Below are positions 44,591 through 53,245 of a stretch of 64,000 nt of DNA, piece by piece. The stretch is from contig NWQR01000002.1 in the NCBI GenBank assembly GCA_002798275.1, positions 248,001 to 312,000 of the forward strand, read 5' to 3'. The notes beneath the pieces were generated by a model. That model was not told the origin of the DNA, did not search any database, and was given only the letters and a program-made list of their open reading frames with translations. Source of the stretch: Lysobacteraceae bacterium NML08-0793 (lineage in GTDB: Bacteria; Pseudomonadota; Gammaproteobacteria; Xanthomonadales; Xanthomonadaceae). How positions within the stretch are numbered: position 1 is the first letter of the stretch; each line of letters begins with the position of its first letter. Position numbers and translations under genes: made by a program.

Positions 44591-45442
44591 ATGAGCGAAG
44601 ACACCGACAGTCCCAGCCCACAACCTGAACAAAAAAGCTGGCTGCGCCGCTTGGGCGCAGCGTTTTCCGGCGAGCCGACCACTCGCGGCGATGTATTGGC
44701 GTTTTTGCGCGATGCCCAGGCTGATGGCCTGCTCGACATCGACACCCTGCGGATGATGGAAGGCGCGATCGCGGTATCGGAGCTGACCGTAGGCGATGTG
44801 ATGGTATCGCGCTCGCAGATGGTTACCGTGCCGGTGGATGCGGACATGCGCACGGCGCTGAAAACCGCAGTGGCATCCGGCCATTCACGCTTTCCGGTAC
44901 ACGGCGAAGACCGCGACCAGATTCTCGGCATCCTGCTGGCCAAAGACCTGCTGCGCAGCGTCAGCACCGATGGCGAGCTGAACCTGCACGATCTGCTGCG
45001 ACCGGCATTCCTGATTCCCGAATCCAAGCGCTTGGATCTGCTGCTGCGCGAATTCCGCCTCTCGCGCAACCATATGGCCATCGTGATTGACGAATATGGC
45101 GGGGTTGCCGGCCTTGTCACCATCGAGGACGTGCTGGAGCAAATCGTCGGCGATATCGACGACGAGCACGACGAGGCCGAGGAGAATGCACAGATTTCCG
45201 CCCGTCCCGACGGACAGTATGTGGTGGATGCGCTGACCCCGATCGAAGATTTCAACCGCCGCTTCAATGCCGACTTCAACGACGATGAGTACGACACCAT
45301 CGGCGGGCTGGTGACTGCGGCCATTGGCCATCTGCCCGAGGCCGGTGAAGAGCTGACCATGGGGCGTTTCGTGTTTCGTGTTGCCAATGCCGATGCCCGC
45401 CGGGTGCATGCGTTCCATGTGGGCGTGCTGGGCGATGCCTGA
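44591..45442 (+). CDS. corC: CorC/HlyC-type CBS-domain protein (magnesium/cobalt efflux)
   Basis: A 283-residue cytoplasmic protein: two CBS domains (VGDVMVSRSQMVTVPVD and LLRPAFLIPESKRLDLLLREF), then a CorC_HlyC domain with DEYDTIGGLVTAAIGHLPEAG. The loop HMAIVIDEYGGVAGLVTIED is the family hallmark. In E. coli it works with CorA-related Mg/Co efflux and lies beside ybeY. The start at 44591 fits the family; an upstream ATG at 44558 adds 11 residues. Confidence 0.92.
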   Translation: MSEDTDSPSPQPEQKSWLRRLGAAFSGEPTTRGDVLAFLRDAQADGLLDIDTLRMMEGAIAVSELTVGDVMVSRSQMVTVPVDADMRTALKTAVASGHSRFPVHGEDRDQILGILLAKDLLRSVSTDGELNLHDLLRPAFLIPESKRLDLLLREFRLSRNHMAIVIDEYGGVAGLVTIEDVLEQIVGDIDDEHDEAEENAQISARPDGQYVVDALTPIEDFNRRFNADFNDDEYDTIGGLVTAAIGHLPEAGEELTMGRFVFRVANADARRVHAFHVGVLGDA

Positions 45443-46643
45443 AACCCGGCACGCGCCCGTCCGCTGGCTGCTGGCCTGCCTGTTGACACTGCTGCCACTG
45501 CTGGCCATGGCAACGCCACGCATTGGCGTGGTCACGATGGCGCCGGGCGAGGTTTTCTGGGAGCGCTTTGGCCATGATGCCATCGTGGTGATGGATGCGC
45601 GCGGCGATGCGATTTCCTACAACTTCGGCTATTTCGACCCCAACGAGCCGGATTTCATCCATCGCTTCGTACGCGGGCAGATGCGCTACCGGCTGGTGGC
45701 ATTGCCGCTGGCGCATGACCTGATCCAGTACCGCGAGGCAGGCCGCGGGGTCAGCGTGCAATGGCTGAATATCCGTGCGGAGCAGGCCGAAAAACTGGCC
45801 GCCGCCCTAGCTGAAAACGCCCGTCCAGAAAACGCCTATTACCACTACGACTATTTCCGCGACAACTGCGCCACTCGGGTACGCGATGCCCTGAACTTTG
45901 CACTCGATGGCGCGCTGGCGCCGCAACTGGCGGCAAGCACACAGGGCAACAGTTATCGCAGCGAAGCGTTGCGACTGGCCGCCCCCGAGCCTTGGATGTG
46001 GACAGGGTTTCAATTGGGGCTGGGGCCCAATGCCGACCACGCGCTTTCGCGCTGGGACGAGGCTTTCATCCCGATGCGCTTGGCCGACAGCCTGCGGCTG
46101 GCCAAAAACAGTCAGGGCGAGCCGCTGGTGTTGGTCGAAGAACAGTGGCTGCCGCATTATCTGGCGCCCGAGCCCGCCTACACGCCTTGGTATCTCGGAC
46201 GCTTTGCTCTGGCAGGCCTGTTGGTTGGACTGGCGCTGATATTGCTTGGACCACGTTATCCACGTCTTGCCGCAGGATTTGCCTTCGGCTTTTGGTTGCT
46301 GGCTGGTCTACTCGGGATTTTGATGCTGTATCTGTGGCTGGGCAGCGCACATTGGGCGGCTTGGCGCAATCTCAATCTACTGCTTATGCACCCGTTGCTG
46401 TGGCTGCTGCTGCCCGGCGCCTGGGTGATACTGCGCGGGCGCACACCTTCGCGGTGCTTTGTCTGGCTGCTGCGCATCGCGGCTTTTATCGCCCTGCTCT
46501 CGCTTCTGGATACCGTGTTCGGTGTCGATCAACAGCGCAATGGCAACTGGATCGCACTGCTGCTGCCCATCCACCTGACACTGGCCGCACTTTGGGCGCG
46601 TCCCGGCGCCGCTTTTCCCTCATCACTGGCTGAACGCACATGA
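45435..46643 (+). CDS. DUF4105 membrane protein (possible lipoprotein N-acyltransferase relative)
   Basis: A 402-residue protein: an N-terminal signal or anchor (WLLACLLTLLPLLAMA), a periplasmic DUF4105 domain with a conserved His (ERFGHDAIVV) and Cys (YDYFRDNCATRVRDAL), and about four C-terminal membrane helices (GRFALAGLLVGLALILLG onward). The His-Cys arrangement suggests a papain-like or acyl-transfer active site. As I recall, the Bacteroidetes lipoprotein N-acyltransferase Lnb belongs to or near this family; for this protein that is inference. It overlaps corC by eight bases and the next gene by ATGA. Confidence 0.75.
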   Translation: MPETRHAPVRWLLACLLTLLPLLAMATPRIGVVTMAPGEVFWERFGHDAIVVMDARGDAISYNFGYFDPNEPDFIHRFVRGQMRYRLVALPLAHDLIQYREAGRGVSVQWLNIRAEQAEKLAAALAENARPENAYYHYDYFRDNCATRVRDALNFALDGALAPQLAASTQGNSYRSEALRLAAPEPWMWTGFQLGLGPNADHALSRWDEAFIPMRLADSLRLAKNSQGEPLVLVEEQWLPHYLAPEPAYTPWYLGRFALAGLLVGLALILLGPRYPRLAAGFAFGFWLLAGLLGILMLYLWLGSAHWAAWRNLNLLLMHPLLWLLLPGAWVILRGRTPSRCFVWLLRIAAFIALLSLLDTVFGVDQQRNGNWIALLLPIHLTLAALWARPGAAFPSSLAERT

Positions 46644-47206
46644 CAGCACTTGCCTTTCTCGACCAACGCCGCTCCACCCCTTCCCGACAGCTGGGTGAAC
46701 CTGCACCCAGTGAGAGCCAACTGCTGACCATGCTGCAAGCGGCCAGCCGCGTACCTGATCATGGCAAACGGGTGCCCTTTCGTTTTTTGCGCATCCAAGG
46801 CGATGCCCGTCATGCGCTGGGCGAATTGCTTGCCGCCCGCAAGCAGGCACTGACACCGGAAGCCAGTGCCGCGATGATTGAAAAAGAACGCGAACGCTTC
46901 AGCTTTGCGCCGCTCATCATCAGCGTGATTGCCGCGCAGGGGCCGGATGAAAAAATCCCCGCCAGCGAGCGTTATGCCACCGCCGCCTGCGTGTGTTTTG
47001 CACTATTGCAGGCTGCCCAGGCGATGGGCTTTGGCGCGCAATGGCTGACCGGCTGGGCCGCCACCGACAGCGAAATCTGTGCCCGGCTGGGACTGGCCGA
47101 GGATGAAGCCTTGGTCGGTTTCATCCATATCGGCACTGCACGGCTGGAAGCGCCGGAGCGTGAACGCCCGGATGCCGCGCAACTGCTGCGCGACTGGCAG
47201 CCGTGA
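46640..47206 (+). CDS. Nitroreductase-family protein (YdjA-like)
   Basis: A 188-residue FMN enzyme of the minimal YdjA type. FMN-binding positions are in DQRRSTPSRQL near the N-terminus and in the RVPDHGKRVPFRF block; GAQWLTGW lies in the C-terminal half. Such proteins reduce nitro compounds or quinones with NADPH; the natural substrate is unknown. ATGA overlap upstream and GTGA overlap downstream place it in one operon with DUF4105 and the Xni-like gene. Confidence 0.88.
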   Translation: MTALAFLDQRRSTPSRQLGEPAPSESQLLTMLQAASRVPDHGKRVPFRFLRIQGDARHALGELLAARKQALTPEASAAMIEKERERFSFAPLIISVIAAQGPDEKIPASERYATAACVCFALLQAAQAMGFGAQWLTGWAATDSEICARLGLAEDEALVGFIHIGTARLEAPERERPDAAQLLRDWQP

Positions 47207-48087
47207 GCGCGCGCCCTTCGCTGTATCTGGTTGATGCCTCGCTGTATGTGTTTCGTGCCTGGCACTCCATGCCGGACGAATGGCACGACCGTGATGGCTG
47301 GCCACTCAATGCAGTACACGGCTTTGCCCGCTTTGTGCTCGAGCTGCTTGAGCGCGAAGCGCCGCAACATATCGTCGTGGCGTTTGACGAGGCGCTCGAT
47401 GGCTGCTTTCGCAACCGCCTGTATCCGGCCTACAAGGCCAACCGTCCGCCTGCGCCGGAAGAATTGAAGCGCCAGTTCGGCTGGTGCAAGGCGCTCTGCC
47501 AGCGCCTTGGCCTCAACACATTGGCGCATCCCGAATACGAGGCCGACGACCTGATTGGCAGCGCTCTGGCAGAAGCCCGCCTGCACGGCCTGCGCGGGGT
47601 GATTGTGTCGGCAGATAAAGACCTTTCGCAGCTATTGCAGGACGATGACGAGCAGTTCGATTTTGCTCGCGCCCAGCGCTGGGGCGTGGCCGGTGTCAAA
47701 GCCCGGCATGGCGTGCATCCCCACCAGATCGCCGACTATCTGGCGCTGGCCGGTGATGCAGTGGACAACATCCCCGGCATCAGCGGCATCGGCCAGAAAA
47801 CCGCAGCCACGCTGATTTCACACTTCGGTAGCCTCGATGCCCTGCTCGATCGTCTGCCGGAGGTGCCATTCCTGCGCCTGCGTGGCGCCGCCGGGATTGC
47901 CCGGCGACTGGCCGAACAACGCGAGCATGCCCTGCTGTGGCGCTCACTTACCCGGATTGCCCAGGATGCACCGCTGCCGATGGCCGCGCCATTTGCACGC
48001 CAAGCCACCGATACGGAAGCCTTGCAGGCGTTTGCCGAGCACGCCCGCTTCGGGCCACTGACCCGGCGCCGCCTGCTGTCGGCCTAA
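47203..48087 (+). CDS. xni: 5'-3' exonuclease/flap endonuclease, Xni (ExoIX)-like
   Basis: A 294-residue protein homologous to the 5' nuclease domain of DNA polymerase I: LYLVDASLYVFRAW, VAFDEALDGCFRNRLYPAYKANR, YEADDLIG, VSADKDLSQLL and the helix-hairpin-helix GDAVDNIPGISGIGQKTA. Unlike E. coli Xni, the acidic cluster YEADDLIG is complete. The start is GTG 47203, overlapping the preceding stop. Likely role is Okazaki-fragment or repair flap processing. Confidence 0.9.
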   Translation: MSARPSLYLVDASLYVFRAWHSMPDEWHDRDGWPLNAVHGFARFVLELLEREAPQHIVVAFDEALDGCFRNRLYPAYKANRPPAPEELKRQFGWCKALCQRLGLNTLAHPEYEADDLIGSALAEARLHGLRGVIVSADKDLSQLLQDDDEQFDFARAQRWGVAGVKARHGVHPHQIADYLALAGDAVDNIPGISGIGQKTAATLISHFGSLDALLDRLPEVPFLRLRGAAGIARRLAEQREHALLWRSLTRIAQDAPLPMAAPFARQATDTEALQAFAEHARFGPLTRRRLLSA

Positions 48088-48093
48088 GCCGGA

Positions 48094-50133
48094 TCAATGC
48101 GCAGGTTTGTCCGGCGGGGCTCTCTCGCCGCCCTGTCGGTCTTTTTCTTCGACCTTGGCCGGTGGCAGGAAGAACTCCCACGGCGCCACCATCAGTTTGC
48201 CAAACAGCGCCCGCAGGATACCCAGCGGATCGGGGATTTTCAGGCCGCGTGCGCGCAGTCCCACCATCAATGCCAATGAGAAACTCACCAGCAGATTGAC
48301 CCCGCCAATCATCAGCGCAAACGACAGATAAACCAGAAAATCCGCCCAGTCCAAGCCGCCGACCAGCCCCAGATTGGCGGCCGAAAACGCCACGTGGCGG
48401 ATGTCAATCGGCAGCCCGGTCAAAAGCCCGGCAAAGGCACTCATGCCAAGCAACATGCCGAACAGGAAATTGCCCCATAGCGCACCGTAGTGCTCGGCAA
48501 GATAATCGGCAATCTTTTCCCGCCACTGCATGGGCATCAGCCAGCCCAACAGTGGATGGTGGATGATGCGCTCGCGCATCGCCAGAAGGTCGAAACGATT
48601 GTCGAAATAACCGGCAATAAGCCCCGAACAAAACAGCCATACCCCGGCAATGGCCGCATAAAACAGCGCCCCACCGGCCAGTGGATGCAGCGACTCCAGC
48701 AAATGCGTGCCCTTGGCGCTGGAAATCAAAGTATGGCCGGTGAAATACAGCCAGGCGTAGGCGACCAGAAAGGCCACCGTCAACGCCACGCTGACATTGC
48801 CGACAATCGCCACAAACTGTGTACGCACCACCTGTGCAATCAGCTCAATCAATGCCGCCGGCTTGGCGCGCGATTTGCTGTCACGCTCCATGGTGTTGGC
48901 GATATGCGCAGCAGTCATCGCCGGCTGCTTGGTGGCGACGGCAAAGCCCAGCATGTGAATCAACACAAAGCCGATGCCGTAATTCATCCCCACCAAAAGT
49001 GCGTTCATCAGTGGCGGAAAGCCCATCGCCTCGATCTTGATTTTCAAGATCGCCATCAGCGGAATGATGAGCCCAGCGCCTGCGGCACTGCCCAGCATTT
49101 TCAGATAGCCGCGCCGGTCGCTGGTGACATAGTGCTCGCCATGCTCGCTGGCATTGTTGGAAACCTTGCGCGCCAACAGGCCGATGTTCTGCTTCCACAA
49201 CTCGCCGATGCTATTGCGCTGTACGGCGGCAATCGCCAACTGGCGGAACAGCGCCAGTGCCGTCGCCTGCTTGTCCAGCGACTGCTGCGGATTTTGATCG
49301 ACCAAATCCAGCAAAACCTGGATCCGTTGCAGGGTTTGCTCAAGACGCTCCAGCAAATAAGTCAGGCGCACGCTGGCGCCCATGCTGAGGCTGCGCTTGC
49401 GGTAATGCACCAGCGCATCATGAGATTGTTCAAGCAACACCCGCAAATGCGCATCGTCGTGATACTGCGCGCGCTCACCGGCCAACCATGCCTGATAGTC
49501 GTCCACATAGCGCATCATCTCCCGTTGCAGGGCACCAAACGGCGACTGCCGCCCGAGAATCTTGGGATCGAGCCGTACCAACTCGCCTTCCATTTCTTCA
49601 GCTGCCACCCAAACCGAAAGCTTTTCCAGCGCATCCAGCGCCTGCTTTTGCCATTCTCCGGGCACCGTCGGTAGCTGCGCTTTGTTACCGGCTAGCAATG
49701 ACCACAACGCAAGCCAAGCGGCATCGTCCACTTCGGCAATCCATTTCTCATCCCCTGCGCGATGAAAAATCCAGCGCAGCGTATCGGACAAATCACGCGC
49801 ATCGCGGGCGGGCGGAATCAGCGTGTCATACACCCGGCGCTGCATCTCGTTCAAGAAGCCGTTGCGCGGCAACAGCCCCACATGGCTCAAGGCCATCAGC
49901 AGATTCTGCCGTCCAAGCCAATCGTTGAAAGCCACCGCCAGACTCTGATGCAGCTGTGGCTCGGCGGCCAGAATACCGGCCAGCGCGTTCAACTTCGCGC
50001 GAAATGCATTTGGCACATCATCACTGAGCGCTGGGCGCATATAGTCAATTACCAGCCGCAACATCGCCGCACTGTTTTCCGGGGCGATATCACGCAGCTT
50101 GACAAGAAACTGGTCGGCAGTTACTCGACTCAT
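48094..50133 (-). CDS. Multi-spanning membrane protein of the family labelled 'site-specific recombinase' (PF10136)
   Basis: A 679-residue protein. The N-terminal half (1-330) is helical and cytoplasmic-looking with coiled-coil stretches (YLLERLEQTLQRIQVLLDLV). The C-terminal half carries about seven membrane segments (AAGAGLIIPLMAILKIKI, VSVALTVAFLVAYAWLYF, FGMLLGMSAFAGLLTGLPI and others). It matches the family annotated as gonococcal-type site-specific recombinase, but no Ser- or Tyr-recombinase catalytic motif is visible and membrane location argues against that activity. It is convergent with the Xni gene, six bases apart. True function unknown. Confidence 0.8.
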   Translation of the reverse strand: MSRVTADQFLVKLRDIAPENSAAMLRLVIDYMRPALSDDVPNAFRAKLNALAGILAAEPQLHQSLAVAFNDWLGRQNLLMALSHVGLLPRNGFLNEMQRRVYDTLIPPARDARDLSDTLRWIFHRAGDEKWIAEVDDAAWLALWSLLAGNKAQLPTVPGEWQKQALDALEKLSVWVAAEEMEGELVRLDPKILGRQSPFGALQREMMRYVDDYQAWLAGERAQYHDDAHLRVLLEQSHDALVHYRKRSLSMGASVRLTYLLERLEQTLQRIQVLLDLVDQNPQQSLDKQATALALFRQLAIAAVQRNSIGELWKQNIGLLARKVSNNASEHGEHYVTSDRRGYLKMLGSAAGAGLIIPLMAILKIKIEAMGFPPLMNALLVGMNYGIGFVLIHMLGFAVATKQPAMTAAHIANTMERDSKSRAKPAALIELIAQVVRTQFVAIVGNVSVALTVAFLVAYAWLYFTGHTLISSAKGTHLLESLHPLAGGALFYAAIAGVWLFCSGLIAGYFDNRFDLLAMRERIIHHPLLGWLMPMQWREKIADYLAEHYGALWGNFLFGMLLGMSAFAGLLTGLPIDIRHVAFSAANLGLVGGLDWADFLVYLSFALMIGGVNLLVSFSLALMVGLRARGLKIPDPLGILRALFGKLMVAPWEFFLPPAKVEEKDRQGGERAPPDKPAH

Positions 50134-50229
50134 AGAAGACAGAAAATTTTGGGGCGCACATGGTGGCGAGCGATATCATCAAGGTCAACGCCCCCACACA
50201 GACAAGGCCGGACAAGGTAGCATCTGGGC

Positions 50230-50781
50230 ATGAATACGCCCTGTGAAATCCTCCATCAAGGCCAATGGCTGCGGCTGGTCAAGCGCGGACGCTGGGAGTC
50301 TTGCGAACGCTGCCACGGCGGTGATGGCATGGCGGTCATCATCATCGCTGCCACGCCAAACGACGAAATGCTGTTTGTCGAGCAATACCGGGTGCCGCTG
50401 GGCGCACGCACCATCGAAATGCCTGCCGGGCTGGTGGCCGATAGCCATGAAAACGACACTTTAGAAGCCGCCGCCCGCCGCGAGCTGATTGAAGAAACCG
50501 GCTGGGCCGCAAGCCAAGTACAGCTATTGATGAGCGGCCCAACCTCGGCCGGCCTGACCAACGAACGCATCGCCTTCGTGCGCGCCACCGGACTTGTCAA
50601 AGTAGGTGAAGGTGGCGGCGTGGATGGCGAGGACATCATCGTGCACACCGTGCCAAGAGCCCAGGCACCTGCTTGGTTGATGCAGAAATACCACGAGGGC
50701 TACGAGCTTGACCTCAAGCTATGGGCGGGGTTGTGGCTGATGCAATATCAGCCCGATGGCAGCCCGTTGGCCCCGGATTGA
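50230..50781 (+). CDS. NUDIX hydrolase, ADP-ribose pyrophosphatase-like
   Basis: A 183-residue NUDIX protein. The Nudix box is around ARRELIEETGW (residues 80-90) with a short insertion before it, preceded by the substrate-side VEQYRVPLGARTIEMPAGLV that is usual in ADP-ribose and ADP-sugar pyrophosphatases. It probably hydrolyses ADP-ribose or related dinucleotides to AMP plus a sugar phosphate; NudE-like activity is an alternative. The next gene, PPK2, also handles ADP/ATP. Confidence 0.85.
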   Translation: MNTPCEILHQGQWLRLVKRGRWESCERCHGGDGMAVIIIAATPNDEMLFVEQYRVPLGARTIEMPAGLVADSHENDTLEAAARRELIEETGWAASQVQLLMSGPTSAGLTNERIAFVRATGLVKVGEGGGVDGEDIIVHTVPRAQAPAWLMQKYHEGYELDLKLWAGLWLMQYQPDGSPLAPD

Positions 50782-50848
50782 GTTCCATCAATACCGTGCC
50801 CGCCCATTCATGGCAGGCTTGATCCATTGACAAAAGGAGCAGCATCGC

Positions 50849-51916
50849 ATGACCGAAAAACGCAAAACCCCAAGCCAACGCAGTCGGAAGCCCGCTTCCC
50901 GTCCCCCTGCCACACCACGTCGCCGCAGCCGCACCCGCCGCGAAGAAACCGCACTCAGCACCGAGGCCGCATCACTGATTGCCCAAAGTGAAGCCCAGGC
51001 GCGCGTGGCCGAACACCCCGAGCCCCTGCCGCCGCCGCTTGGTGCCAGCCCCGAAGCCTTGGGACTGGCCTCGGAAACCGCCAGCAAAATGAATCAGATG
51101 CCGCCCAGCGCCGAAGAAAGCGGCTCTGCACCGCTGCCGGCCAGCTATCCCTACCGCAGCCGGATGCGCCGCAAGGAATACGAGGCAGAAAAGAAAAAGC
51201 TGCAAATCGAGCTTCTGAAAGTGCAAAGCTGGGTCAAAGAAACCGGTCAGCGCATCGTGCTGCTGTTTGAAGGCCGCGACGCCGCCGGCAAGGGCGGCAC
51301 CATCAAGCGCTTCATGGAACATCTCAACCCGCGCGGCGCGCGCGTGGTGGCACTGGAAAAGCCCTCTGAGCGCGAACGCGGGCAATGGTATTTCCAGCGT
51401 TACATCAACCACCTGCCCTCCTACGGCGACATCGTGTTCTTCGACCGCAGCTGGTACAACCGCGCCGGAGTGGAGCGCGTCATGGGCTTTTGCACACCAG
51501 CCGAATATCTGGAGTTCATGCGCGAAGCGCCAGAAGTCGAGCGCATGCTGACCCGCAGCGGTATCCGCCTATACAAGTTCTGGTTCTCGGTCAGCCGCGA
51601 GGAGCAACTGCGCCGCTTCAACTCGCGCCGCAACGACCCGCTGAAGCACTGGAAGCTCTCGCCCATCGACCTGCAATCGCTGGACAAATGGCCCGATTAC
51701 ACCGAAGCCAAGGAAGCGATGTTCTTCCATACCGACACCGCCGATGCCCCATGGATTGTCATCAAGTCCGACGACAAAAAACGCGCACGCCTGAACTGCA
51801 TGCGCTATTTCCTGAGCACCCTGCCCTATCCGGGCAAGGATGAGTCCGTCGTTGGCCATGCCGACCCGAAAATCGTCGGTACCGCCGCGCAAGTCCTAGC
51901 CGGCAGCGACCAGTAA
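50849..51916 (+). CDS. ppk2: Polyphosphate kinase 2 family protein
   Basis: A 355-residue kinase that transfers phosphate between polyphosphate and ADP or GDP. The first 100 residues are a basic then Pro/Ala-rich tail. The catalytic domain has Walker A GRDAAGKGG (about residues 146-154), RYINHLP, the lid motif DRSWYNRAGVERVMGF and FWFSVSREEQLRRF. Class I PPK2 by size. AAAAGGAG lies upstream of ATG 50849. A strong terminator follows. Confidence 0.95.
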   Translation: MTEKRKTPSQRSRKPASRPPATPRRRSRTRREETALSTEAASLIAQSEAQARVAEHPEPLPPPLGASPEALGLASETASKMNQMPPSAEESGSAPLPASYPYRSRMRRKEYEAEKKKLQIELLKVQSWVKETGQRIVLLFEGRDAAGKGGTIKRFMEHLNPRGARVVALEKPSERERGQWYFQRYINHLPSYGDIVFFDRSWYNRAGVERVMGFCTPAEYLEFMREAPEVERMLTRSGIRLYKFWFSVSREEQLRRFNSRRNDPLKHWKLSPIDLQSLDKWPDYTEAKEAMFFHTDTADAPWIVIKSDDKKRARLNCMRYFLSTLPYPGKDESVVGHADPKIVGTAAQVLAGSDQ

Positions 51917-51934
51917 GCCCTGCTGCAAGGCAAA

Positions 51935-51965
51935 ACAAAAAACCGCCGAACTGGCGGTTTTTTGT
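51935..51965. terminator. Bidirectional rho-independent terminator
   Basis: A perfect 13-bp stem (51935-51947 with 51953-51965) with a GAACT loop; the arms contain A6 and T6, so U-tracts appear on both strands. It ends ppk2 on the plus strand and the PhnA gene on the minus strand. Confidence 0.9.
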
Positions 51966-52011
51966 TGGGTAATCCATATCGGCAAAGCGTATTGTCCGCC
52001 CGGTTGGGCCG

Positions 52012-52254
52012 TCAGGCTTTTTTCAGGAACTCGGTGCGCAGTACCAGGCCTTTGACCTTTTCCACATTGCATTCGATCAGGTCTTCGTCGTCGGTCAGGC
52101 GAATGTTCTTGCACAGGGTGCCGCGCTTGAGCGTCACCGAGGTGCCTTTGACTTTCAGGTCTTTGATCAGCGTAACGCTGTCGCCGTCATGCAGGCGTGT
52201 GCCGTTGCTGTCTTTGACGATGATTTCGTCTTCGTCGTGGTCGATATCGCTCAC
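52012..52254 (-). CDS. Short PhnA/YjdM-domain protein
   Basis: An 80-residue protein starting at GTG 52254, with AAGGAG well placed. It holds the C-terminal PhnA domain: IIVKDSNGTRLHDGDSVTLI, DLKVKGTSVTLKRGT, KNIRLTDDEDLIECNV, ending EFLKKA. The N-terminal zinc-ribbon found in YjdM/PhnA of E. coli is absent. Despite the name, the family is not involved in phosphonate cleavage by known evidence. Probably an SH3-like small protein of unknown function, co-transcribed with pip (19-base gap). Confidence 0.8.
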   Translation of the reverse strand: MSDIDHDEDEIIVKDSNGTRLHDGDSVTLIKDLKVKGTSVTLKRGTLCKNIRLTDDEDLIECNVEKVKGLVLRTEFLKKA

Positions 52255-52273
52255 AGGTTTCTCCTTGCTTGAA

Positions 52274-53215
52274 TCAGGCAAATTGGTCGGTGGCACGCAC
52301 CAGCGCGTCGATGTTTTCGGCTTCGAACGCCGAATGCCCGGCAGTCGGGGTAATGATCAGTTCCGCTTTCGGCCAAACCTTGTGCAAATCCCAGGCATTG
52401 GCCACCGGGCAAACCACATCGTAACGGCCATGCACGATGACACCGGGAATATCGGCAATGCGCTGGGCATCGCGCAGCAATTGGTCATCGCATTCGAAAA
52501 AGCCCTTGTTGACGAAGTAATGGTTTTCGATTCGGGCAAAGGCCAAGGCGAAATGGGCATCGCCGTGGCTGCTGGCGTAGTCGTCCGGTACTTGCAGATA
52601 GCTGGTGCCGCCCTCCCAAATGCTCCAGCGGCGCGCAGCTTCCAGGCGCTCGGCCTCGTCATCGGAGGTCAGGCGCTTGTGATAGGCGGCCATCAGGTCG
52701 CCGCGCTCGGCCTCCGGGATGTATTCGCGGTAAGGCTCGAATTGATCCGGGAACAGCCGTGAGGCGCCTTCCTGATAGAACCATTCCAGCTCCCAGCGAC
52801 GCAGCATGAAGATGCCGCGCAATACCAGCTCGGTCACGCGCTCGGGATGTTTTTGCGCATAGGCAAGCGCCAAGGTCGAGCCCCAGGAGCCGCCAAAAAC
52901 CTGCCATTTTTCAATACCCAAATGTTCGCGCAGGCGTTCGATATCGGCTACCAAATCCCAAGTGGTGTTGTCCTGCAAATCGGCATGCGGGGTACTGCGC
53001 CCGGCGCCGCGCTGGTCGAATAGCACGATGCGGTACTTGTCTGGATTGTGGAAGCGGCGCATTTCGGCATTGCAGCCGCCACCGGGGCCGCCGTGCAGCA
53101 ACACCACCGGCTTGCCGTCGGGATTGCCGCATTGCTCCCAGTACAGGGTATGGCGCGGGTCAACCTGTAAGGTGCCGGTCTGATAGGGCTCGATGGCGGG
53201 ATACAGCGTGCGCAT
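52274..53215 (-). CDS. pip: Proline iminopeptidase
   Basis: A 313-residue alpha/beta-hydrolase that removes N-terminal proline from peptides. Oxyanion motif HGGPGGGCN, nucleophile Ser in GGSWGSTLALAYA, Asp in VHGRYDVVCP, and His in AGHSAFE. The length and sequence follow the S33 pip family. GGAG before ATG 53215. Cytoplasmic. Confidence 0.95.
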   Translation of the reverse strand: MRTLYPAIEPYQTGTLQVDPRHTLYWEQCGNPDGKPVVLLHGGPGGGCNAEMRRFHNPDKYRIVLFDQRGAGRSTPHADLQDNTTWDLVADIERLREHLGIEKWQVFGGSWGSTLALAYAQKHPERVTELVLRGIFMLRRWELEWFYQEGASRLFPDQFEPYREYIPEAERGDLMAAYHKRLTSDDEAERLEAARRWSIWEGGTSYLQVPDDYASSHGDAHFALAFARIENHYFVNKGFFECDDQLLRDAQRIADIPGVIVHGRYDVVCPVANAWDLHKVWPKAELIITPTAGHSAFEAENIDALVRATDQFA

Positions 53216-53245
53216 GGTGTCGCTCCGGTGGGAAAACCGCGAATT

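Noticed and set aside
48094-50133. Mobile-element recombinase
   Set aside because: No att-like repeats, no cargo, no catalytic motif, and the protein is membrane-spanning.
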